DNA of 35,193 nucleotides from contig MUGG01000211.1 of NCBI GenBank assembly GCA_002148405.1, positions 1 through 35,193 on the forward strand, in the 5' to 3' direction. The notes under the pieces are model-generated. The model was not told where the DNA came from. It made no database searches and worked only from the letters and a program-made list of their open reading frames with translations. How positions within the stretch are numbered: position 1 is the first letter of the stretch; each line of letters opens with the position of its first letter. This document shows, in pieces, positions 16,169-21,545 of the stretch. The stretch comes from Alkalinema sp. CACIAM 70d (lineage in GTDB: Bacteria; Cyanobacteriota; Cyanobacteriia; Leptolyngbyales; Leptolyngbyaceae). The position numbers and the translations under genes were made by a program.

Positions 16169-17019
16169 CTAGTGAGCCATTAGCTAGTGAGCCATTAGCT
16201 AGTGAGCCATTAGCCAGTGAGCCATTAGCCAGTGAGCCATCAATAAATCCCAAATCAGCGGCACGATCGACGCAACGGGTCGGGCGATCGTCCGGTCGCT
16301 GGACTTCCCGCAAAGGGGAACCGCTGGCGGATTTTCGGGTGGGGGTCGATAACGTCATTTTTTCCGTAGATACGGATTTGCATCGGTTATTTGTGCTGTT
16401 AGTGATGCGACAAGATCAGCCCTTTGCGGGCCATTGGAGCTTGCCGGGAACGCTAGTGCGGGAAGGCGAATCGCTAGAAAGTGCCGCCTATCGCATTCTG
16501 GCGGAAAAAATTCGCGTCCAAAATCTCTATTTAGAACAACTCTATACCTTTGGGGGACCGCACCGTGACCCGCGCGAAGCTGAAGAAAGTTATGGTGTGC
16601 GGTATTTGTCCGTGAGCTATTTTGCCCTTGTGCGCTATGCCGAAGCGGAACTGATTGCCGATGGCGTCAGTGGTATTGCTTGGTATCCCGTAGATCAGTT
16701 GCCTTCCCTAGCGTTTGATCACCATCGTATTGTGGAATATGGGCACGGTCGCTTAAAAAATAAATTGGAATATAGTCCAGTGGCCTTTGATGTGTTACCC
16801 GAACTATTTACCTTAGGGGATCTCTACCAACTGTACACTACGGTGTTAGGTGAAAATTTTTCTGACTACTCCAATTTCCGATCGCGGTTGCTGAAGCTGG
16901 GATTTCTCTCGGATACGGGCATCAAAACCTCCCGAGGAGCCGGACGCCCCGCTAGTTTATACCGTTTCGATAGTGAAGCGTTTGCCCCCTTTAAAGATAA
17001 ACCTCTGATTTTCATTTAA
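16114..17019 (+). CDS. nrtR: Nudix-related transcriptional regulator of NAD metabolism (NrtR)
   Basis: A 301-residue protein. Residues about 70-200 form a Nudix domain (ADFRVGVDNVIFSVD ... GHWSLPGTLVREGESLES), but the Nudix box is degenerate (AAYRILAEKI where the hydrolase has REUxEE), as in NrtR regulators that bind ADP-ribose without cleaving it. The C-terminal part (FSDYSNFRSRLLKLGFL ... SRGAGRPASLYRFD) is the winged helix of the family. NrtR is known to repress NAD genes and to release DNA on binding ADP-ribose or related products. It lies between nadD, which it overlaps by 55 bases, and nadE. Residues 14-43 are six tandem ASEPL-type pentapeptides absent from the family core. No later in-frame start keeps the domain intact, so 16114 is used. 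Confidence 0.9.
   Translation: MAGRNSKAPNDAAASELLASEPLASEPLASEPLASEPLASEPSINPKSAARSTQRVGRSSGRWTSRKGEPLADFRVGVDNVIFSVDTDLHRLFVLLVMRQDQPFAGHWSLPGTLVREGESLESAAYRILAEKIRVQNLYLEQLYTFGGPHRDPREAEESYGVRYLSVSYFALVRYAEAELIADGVSGIAWYPVDQLPSLAFDHHRIVEYGHGRLKNKLEYSPVAFDVLPELFTLGDLYQLYTTVLGENFSDYSNFRSRLLKLGFLSDTGIKTSRGAGRPASLYRFDSEAFAPFKDKPLIFI
16153..16242 (+). repeat. 15-bp tandem array, six copies, coding in NrtR
   Basis: Six consecutive 15-base units of the form GCY-AGY-GAG-CYA-TYA. The second, third and fourth are identical (GCTAGTGAGCCATTA), the fifth differs by one base and the first and last by two. They encode ASELL, four ASEPL and ASEPS. The nadD stop codon TAG (16166-16168) is built from the junction of units one and two in the other frame. 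Confidence 0.95.
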
Positions 17020-17020
17020 C

Positions 17021-17081
17021 AAGAATCAGTATTTCGCAAGCATTAGTACTTAGCAAGCATCAGTATTTCACAAAAATCAGT
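17021..17081. repeat. 17-bp imperfect tandem repeat after nrtR
   Basis: Three 17-base units (AAGAATCAGTATTTCGC, AAGCATTAGTACTTAGC, AAGCATCAGTATTTCAC) and a partial fourth start one base after the nrtR stop codon and fill the first part of the gap to nadE. Confidence 0.85.
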
Positions 17082-17099
17082 CGATCCCAAAATGGGTTG

Positions 17100-17135
17100 A
17101 GATCCCCTACCCCCCTTAATAAAGGGGGAACTGGA
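17100..17135. repeat. Dispersed palindromic repeat fragment (CCCCCTT...AAGGGGG type)
   Basis: CCCCCTT (17111-17117) pairs with AAGGGGG (17122-17128) over a 4-base loop. The surrounding GATCCCC...GGGGGAACT context resembles the longer copy at 20855-20935 and the common C/G-flanked palindromic repeat of cyanobacterial genomes. It lies 40 bases before the nadE start and could form a stem in the operon mRNA. Confidence 0.6.
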
Positions 17136-17172
17136 AAAATACATTCAAATTTTCCTCACTTCCCGGAGCATT

Positions 17173-18918
17173 ATGAAAATCGCGATCGCACAACTGAACC
17201 CCACCATCGGAGATCTAGCCGGAAATGCCCAAGCGATCGTCCAAGCGGCTCAGCAGGCAGCGAACCAAGGCGCACGGCTACTGCTGACCCCGGAACTTTC
17301 CCTCTGTGGCTATCCCCCACGGGATCTGTTACTCAACCCTAGCTTTATTGCTGAATTATCGGACACGTTGCAAACGATCGCCCAGCAACTGCCCAACGGA
17401 TTGGCCGCGCTAGTCGGTACTGTGGAAACTAATGCCCAGGCCAGTCAGCAAGGCGGCAAACCGTTATTCAATTCCGTGGCCTTGATTGAAAACGGCCAGG
17501 TGAAACAAATTTTCCATAAGCGTTTATTGCCGACCTATGACGTGTTTGATGAGGATCGCTATTTTGAACCGGGGAATCAATCTAACCACTTTTATCTAGA
17601 TGATGTTCACATTGGCCTAACCGTTTGCGAAGATCTGTGGAATGACGAAGAATTCTGGGGCAAGCGGAATTATGCAGATAACCCGATCGCGGATTTAGCG
17701 GAACTGCAAGTGGCATTTACGGTGAACCTGTCGGCCTCGCCCTACAGCATCGGCAAGCAACAGATTCGGGAACGGATGCTGCAACATACTGCGCAACGGT
17801 TTAATCAGCCGATCGTCTATGCCAATCAAGTGGGTGCAAATGATGACTTGATTTTTGATGGTGGCAGCTTTGCGGTCAATCGGGATGGTAGTTTGGTCAG
17901 CCGTGCCCAATGCTTTGCCCCCGATTTGCTGCTGATTGAATACGATGTAACTACGCAAACCCTAATCCCCCAAGTTCCTGCCAGTCCAACGGTATTACCG
18001 ACCTCAGCGGATGCAGAAATCTGGTTGGCGTTGGTTCTGGGGGTGCGGGACTATGCCCGGAAATGTGGTTTTAGCAAGGCGGTTTTAGGCTTGAGCGGGG
18101 GGATTGATTCGGCGTTGGTGGCGGCGATCGCGGCGGCGGCCTTGGGGGCGGATAATGTCCTGGGAATTCTGATGCCGTCGCCTTATAGTTCCGATCACTC
18201 TATTACCGATGCGCTGGATCTGGCCCATAACTTAGGCATTAAAACCCAAACGATTCCGATCGGCGATGCAATGGCAGCCTTCGATCGATCCCTAGCGGAA
18301 ATCTTTACGGGGACAGAATTTGGGGTGGCGGAGGAAAACATTCAATCTCGGATTCGTGGCACTTTGCTGATGGGTGTGGCGAATAAGTTTGGCTACCTGT
18401 TAATTTCTACGGGGAACAAGTCTGAAATGGCGGTGGGGTATTGTACGCTCTACGGTGATATGAATGGGGGCTTAGCCGCGATCGCGGATGTTCCAAAAAC
18501 ACGGGTGTATTCCCTATGCGAATGGTTAAATCAACAGGTAAAACAAGGCCAAATTCCGGCTAACTTACCCGCGACGATCGGCCCTGAAATTATTCCCACC
18601 CACATCCTGACGAAACCCCCTAGTGCAGAACTGAAGCCAGGACAGGTCGATCAGGATTCGCTACCGCCCTACGATGTGCTGGATGACATTCTGGCGAGGT
18701 TGGTGGAGAACCATGAATCCGCTGAACAAATTATCGCCGCTGGTTTCGATCGCGCAGTGGTTCAGAAAATTGCCCGCTTGGTTAAAATTGCCGAATTCAA
18801 ACGCCGACAGGCCGCACCGGGACTCAAAATCACCGATCGGGCCTTTGGTACCGGTTGGCGCATGCCGATCGCTCAACGCTGGCTCCCTACTGGCCAAGTG
18901 GTGACCCCGACTTCATAG
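17173..18918 (+). CDS. nadE: Glutamine-dependent NAD+ synthetase
   Basis: A 581-residue two-domain enzyme for the last step of NAD synthesis: deamido-NAD, ATP and glutamine give NAD. Residues 1-270 are the nitrilase-fold glutaminase, with the catalytic triad region represented by LLTPELSLCGYPPRD, the Lys of IFHKRLLPTYDVFDE and the nucleophile Cys152 in GLTVCEDLWND. The synthetase domain has the PP-loop SGGIDS at 308-313 (LGLSGGIDSALVAAIAAAAL), then LMPSPYSSDHSI and LISTGNKSEMAVGYCTLYGDMNGG. The length is normal for the glutamine-using type. GGAG precedes the ATG. The gap of 153 bases after nrtR is filled with repeats but has no clear promoter, so it is probably in the same operon. Confidence 0.97.
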   Translation: MKIAIAQLNPTIGDLAGNAQAIVQAAQQAANQGARLLLTPELSLCGYPPRDLLLNPSFIAELSDTLQTIAQQLPNGLAALVGTVETNAQASQQGGKPLFNSVALIENGQVKQIFHKRLLPTYDVFDEDRYFEPGNQSNHFYLDDVHIGLTVCEDLWNDEEFWGKRNYADNPIADLAELQVAFTVNLSASPYSIGKQQIRERMLQHTAQRFNQPIVYANQVGANDDLIFDGGSFAVNRDGSLVSRAQCFAPDLLLIEYDVTTQTLIPQVPASPTVLPTSADAEIWLALVLGVRDYARKCGFSKAVLGLSGGIDSALVAAIAAAALGADNVLGILMPSPYSSDHSITDALDLAHNLGIKTQTIPIGDAMAAFDRSLAEIFTGTEFGVAEENIQSRIRGTLLMGVANKFGYLLISTGNKSEMAVGYCTLYGDMNGGLAAIADVPKTRVYSLCEWLNQQVKQGQIPANLPATIGPEIIPTHILTKPPSAELKPGQVDQDSLPPYDVLDDILARLVENHESAEQIIAAGFDRAVVQKIARLVKIAEFKRRQAAPGLKITDRAFGTGWRMPIAQRWLPTGQVVTPTS

Positions 18919-18940
18919 CGCTATCGATACTAGCCAGCAC

Positions 18941-19561
18941 TTAACGACTCTCCATCATGGCCTTGAGATGCCGCAGACGAGCTTGGTTTAACCGAGGGAT
19001 GCAGGATTGACTGCGCGGTAATTGGCGGAAAGACTGGGCTTCAAATTGGCAGTATTCCGCTTGATAGCGATCCCACATTCGCTGCACCTGATCCTGCTTG
19101 AGTTCCGCGATGAGGGACTGCATTGGGGCATCTTCCGAGGGTTCTGAAGCTGGGGCCAGCCCTTGGAGGTCAGCAATGCGATCGTTGGTCACGGTTGCTA
19201 AACAGCGGTGATAGAGCATCGGTGCCATGGAAGCCCCCGCAAAGGGTTCAATCACTGCGTCACAATGCATCTGACGATAGCGCTGCCAATGGCTTTCAGC
19301 GATCGCAAACCTCGATCGATGCGGTTGCGGGAGAAGGGACATCTCGTCCTGATACACCTGGGTTTTCAGAAAATCCGTGGTTTTTGACCAATAGGCAGCA
19401 CAGCGATTCAAGGAAATTTGGCCATCATCCGGGCAATTGAGGGCTGGAATACCAACGCTTGCATGGTCGTCCGAGTGCGCGGGTTGGGCGCAAGTCGCCA
19501 CACTCAAAACGAGGGTAATTCCTGAGATAAACCTGACAAAGGCACGATCGTCATTCACCAT
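18941..19561 (-). CDS. Secreted protein with LprI-type domain
   Basis: The start is placed at the ATG at 19561 (206 residues), which gives a signal peptide (VRFISGITLVLSVATCAQPAHS) and lies 5 bases after the stop of the upstream gene; the open frame continues to 19600. The mature part contains LNRCAAYWSKTTDFLKTQ and HWQRYRQMHCDAVIEPFAGASMAPMLYHRC with NDRIADLQGL. This spacing of W, C, GS-x-P, C and R resembles the lysozyme-inhibitor LprI N-terminal family (formerly DUF1311). Such proteins are periplasmic, with paired Cys. A second Cys-containing helical region (QAEYCQFEAQSF ... SQSCIPRL) follows. It may protect peptidoglycan from lysozyme-like attack, but that role is untested here. Confidence 0.7.
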   Translation of the reverse strand: MVNDDRAFVRFISGITLVLSVATCAQPAHSDDHASVGIPALNCPDDGQISLNRCAAYWSKTTDFLKTQVYQDEMSLLPQPHRSRFAIAESHWQRYRQMHCDAVIEPFAGASMAPMLYHRCLATVTNDRIADLQGLAPASEPSEDAPMQSLIAELKQDQVQRMWDRYQAEYCQFEAQSFRQLPRSQSCIPRLNQARLRHLKAMMESR

Positions 19562-19566
19562 GGTTC

Positions 19567-20205
19567 TTACCAATCCTGACTCGCTCGAAACCAATACCAC
19601 TGATCGATTACAACCTGGTAGGTATAGGAGTCTTGCCCAAACCGTTGACTTCCCTCAGGATTGGGCTGATAGACAAACCCATAGGCTGCTGTGAACATAA
19701 AGCCATGCCACCCGGTGAGAAAGTAAATGCCCCCACGGGGATCGCGATCGCAGTCTTCCACGCGATACAACCCAAACTGCTGTCGGACGTTCTGTCCGCA
19801 GACTTGCTTCACTTGAGCGGAATCGGCAATAAAGGCTTCAAAGGCTGAACGTGAGAGTGAAAAGGCTATTTTTTGCGGCAAATTGAGCCCAAGCAAAACG
19901 CAGGTACAGACCACTACGCTACCCGTCATGATGACAAACCATTTTTTCACCGATCGCCGCCGAGTCGGTTGGGGCAGTGGGTGAGACGATTGATTCCGCT
20001 GCCGCTTGCGCGACCCGATCGCCCACCCTAACAGGACTAGCGTGACGACCATAGGAATGTACCCATACTGTGTCAGGAAGACGTACGGGACTATGATGAG
20101 TATCCATGACGCATCGACTGACATCCCTGGAAAGCAACTGATCCACAGGAGTCCTAGACAAGTCAATTGGACAGTAATCAAGATAAGAATCACAATGAAT
20201 GCCAT
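19567..20205 (-). CDS. Hypothetical membrane protein
   Basis: The ATG at 20205 (212 residues) is preferred because AGAGAG lies 8 bases upstream; the frame could extend to 20241. Three hydrophobic segments are visible: residues 1-22, about 29-58, and about 84-104 after a basic Arg/Lys/Ser/Pro loop (SRKRQRNQSSHPLPQPTRRR). The remaining about 100 residues are probably outside the cytoplasm, with two Cys (VKQVCGQ and VEDCDRDPRGG) and a Trp/Tyr-rich end. I do not recognise the family. It is immediately upstream of the LprI-type gene on the same strand (5 bases apart), so the two are probably translated from one mRNA and may act together in the envelope. Confidence 0.65.
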   Translation of the reverse strand: MAFIVILILITVQLTCLGLLWISCFPGMSVDASWILIIVPYVFLTQYGYIPMVVTLVLLGWAIGSRKRQRNQSSHPLPQPTRRRSVKKWFVIMTGSVVVCTCVLLGLNLPQKIAFSLSRSAFEAFIADSAQVKQVCGQNVRQQFGLYRVEDCDRDPRGGIYFLTGWHGFMFTAAYGFVYQPNPEGSQRFGQDSYTYQVVIDQWYWFRASQDW

Positions 20206-20269
20206 GGTGTGATCTCTCTGTGGAATCAGTCTCACAAGCATCAGCCAAGGGTCTAAGCAAGTGGATTAA

Positions 20270-20563
20270 TTACGGAAACTTGATGCAGCCATTTTTGATT
20301 TCAATCTTTGCATCATCTTTGACTTCGACTTTACCGCAAGCTGTTTCGATCGTAGCTACTTTGCCACTGCCCTGAATGGTTGCTGCACCTGTTGTACGAG
20401 CCTCAAAGGTGACTTCCTTCGACTGTCCATCCATTTGCACTTTCATGACGTGCTTCTGAGAGTCTGTATTGGAATACTTAATGTAAACGGCTGCCAGGGA
20501 GGGAGCTGCCAGGGCGATCGTGGGGACTGCCGACAGGGCGATCATCAGAAATGCTTTTTTCAT
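20270..20563 (-). CDS. Small secreted protein of unknown function
   Basis: A 97-residue protein with a typical signal peptide (MKKAFLMIALSAVPTIALA, cleavage likely near APSLAA). The mature 70-residue part, YIKYSNTDSQKHVMKVQMDG onward, is rich in beta-strand residues and has two Cys (IETACGKVEV and IKNGCIKFP) that could form one disulfide. TGGAG lies 7-8 bases before the ATG. I do not recognise the family; size, charge pattern and export signal suggest a small periplasmic or secreted beta-sheet protein. The gene is 64 bases upstream of the membrane protein start, on the same strand. Confidence 0.7.
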   Translation of the reverse strand: MKKAFLMIALSAVPTIALAAPSLAAVYIKYSNTDSQKHVMKVQMDGQSKEVTFEARTTGAATIQGSGKVATIETACGKVEVKDDAKIEIKNGCIKFP

Positions 20564-20942
20564 CGTCTAACTCCAGAGGATTGATATCTGTGATATTTGC
20601 TACACAGGTTGGATACGCAGTATTCCTATCACTCGCTTGTAGAACCTATGCAGTTCTGATTAGGCTGTTGTCTAGAAATTTAATCTCAGTGTTTATCCGT
20701 ATTTTAATTGTTTATTATGAACTCAGTGTTGAGATGGCAAATGAAATCCTGTTTGACCAATGATGATGCAGCCCTATGGTGAAGAAGCTCTACAGTGATA
20801 TAGTGGTAGCCAAAATCGTTAGGATAAGCACATTTGTGCTTACAAATCGTTCGCTCCCCCTAAATCTCCCTTAATAAAAGGGACTTTGAAAGAATTTGGC
20901 CGAATGCCCCCCTTTTTAAGGGGGCCAAGGGTCGATCGGAGG
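20564..20942. other. Intergenic region with a palindrome and a dispersed repeat
   Basis: About 380 bases without a gene. It contains the perfect palindrome TAAGCACA-TT-TGTGCTTA (20825-20842) and then the repeat described at 20855-20935. The palindrome is symmetrical enough to be an operator or a short terminator stem, but no T-run follows it. The left part (20564-20760) is AT-rich and likely carries the promoter of the small secreted protein. Confidence 0.5.
20855..20935. repeat. Dispersed cyanobacterial palindromic repeat
   Basis: The element runs from CTCCCCCTAAATCTCCC through TTAATAAAAGGGACTTTGA to CCCCCTTTTTAAGGGGG (20908-20924). It is an ordered set of two internal stems (CTCCCTT...AAAAGGGA and CCCCCTT...AAGGGGG) and matches the general form of short non-coding repeats found in many copies in filamentous cyanobacteria. 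A shortened relative is at 17100-17135. It has no coding capacity; spread would need enzymes supplied elsewhere. Confidence 0.65.
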
Positions 20943-21164
20943 CTAAGGCAGATCTCGCCGATCTCGTTCCATCAGGCTCACATGTTTCCAGGTCGAACCC
21001 GGCACCGGAACGGGTCTGCTCCAGAGAACACGATCGGAGAAACGCAAAGCATGCAACTGATCGATTGCTGCCTGCACTTCCTTGCGAGTGCCCAATAGAT
21101 AAAATTGCAACGGCTGCCGATCGTCCTCGATCACACGATCGAGATCATCAAAACCAATAAACAT
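20943..21164 (-). CDS. Small protein of unknown function, 73 residues
   Basis: The ATG at 21164 is chosen because AGGAGA lies 6-7 bases upstream; an open frame extends to 21203. The product begins MFIGFDDLDRVIEDDRQPLQ and continues FYLLGTRKEVQAAIDQLHAL, then a basic C-terminal part with WSRPVPVPGS and ERDRRDLP. The beta-alpha pattern QFYLLGTRKEVQAAIDQLHALRF looks like a compact soluble domain. I do not recognise it. Its leader is unusual: an intrinsic terminator ends only about 36 bases upstream of the ATG, and there is no promoter-like sequence between, so the gene is either read by read-through past that terminator or is controlled by attenuation. Confidence 0.65.
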   Translation of the reverse strand: MFIGFDDLDRVIEDDRQPLQFYLLGTRKEVQAAIDQLHALRFSDRVLWSRPVPVPGSTWKHVSLMERDRRDLP

Positions 21165-21199
21165 GGGATTTCTCCTACTTGCAGAGATGGGAAGAAACC

Positions 21200-21242
21200 C
21201 CAAAAATTAAAGCCACCCTTACACAAGACAAAGTAGGGTGGC
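21200..21242 (-). terminator. Intrinsic terminator on the minus strand before the 73-residue gene
   Basis: On the minus strand GCCACCC-TAC pairs with GTA-(A)-GGGTGGC (10 base pairs, one bulge) around a 10-base loop, followed by TTTAATTTTT. On the plus strand no T-run follows, so it works leftward only. It lies about 300 bases beyond the CHAT gene stop and directly before the ribosome site of the small gene. It may end the CHAT mRNA, end a small RNA, or act as an attenuator. Confidence 0.75.
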
Positions 21243-21260
21243 CCGATCGAATGTTACAAT

Positions 21261-21387
21261 CCGTGTCAGACCTCCTAGCTGGCTCCATCAGCTTGGGGGT
21301 TTAGCTGCCCTCTGTTGTTACCAGCAACGTTGGGTAGCGCCTTAATTTTCGGGAGACAAGCTGATTCAATCGGGGTTTGAGACACGG
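21261..21387. ncRNA. Candidate structured RNA (strand uncertain)
   Basis: Nested long-range complementarity: CCGTGTC (21261-21267) with GACACGG (21381-21387); AGACCTC (21268-21274) with GGGGTTT (21372-21378, using G-U pairs on the plus strand); ATCAGCTTG (21287-21295) with CAAGCTGAT (21357-21365); GCTGCCC (21304-21310) with GGGTAGC (21332-21338); and an apical GTTG...CAAC (21313-21327). Pairs that are imperfect are G-U on the plus strand and A-C on the minus strand, which argues for plus-strand transcription. Against this, the minus strand has TTGACA (21438-21433), a 17-base spacer and TAGGCT (21415-21410), plus the terminator at 21200-21242. No known RNA family is recognised. Confidence 0.4.
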
Positions 21388-21461
21388 TTGTACTCAGCTA
21401 TGAAAACTAAGCCTACGGATAAACCAAGCTCCTGTCAAGTACTGAGATAATTCGCAACAGT

Positions 21462-21493
21462 GTGGTATTTGGCAACAGTGGTATTTGGCAACA
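21462..21493. repeat. Perfect 16-bp tandem duplication downstream of the CHAT gene
   Basis: GTGGTATTTGGCAACA occurs twice back to back (21462-21477, 21478-21493) without a mismatch, 53 bases beyond the CHAT stop codon. Confidence 0.9.
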
Positions 21494-21545
21494 TCGATCG
21501 GGCCTCCATCCCCTGCGATCGATCCTCGCTAGACATTAAACCCGG

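Noticed and set aside
16114..17019. NrtR annotated as an active Nudix hydrolase
   Set aside because: The Nudix box lacks the REUxEE residues needed for metal-dependent hydrolysis, and a winged-helix C-terminus and NAD-gene neighbours fit the regulator family.
20551..20763. Plus-strand open frame of 70 codons, hydrophobic
   Set aside because: Hydrophobic runs come from AT-rich DNA; it overlaps the start and leader of the minus-strand secreted protein gene and has no ribosome site.
20855..20935. CRISPR-like or insertion-sequence end
   Set aside because: There is only one copy with internal palindromes, no spacer pattern, no target-site duplication and no transposase; it fits a dispersed non-coding repeat better.
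21281..21430. Possible cobalamin riboswitch, tmRNA, 6S RNA or SRP RNA in the structured region
   Set aside because: GAGCCAGCTAGGAGG on the minus strand only loosely resembles a cobalamin box, and none of the conserved cores of tmRNA, SRP RNA or RNase P RNA is present; a rod with an internal bubble resembles 6S RNA in outline only.
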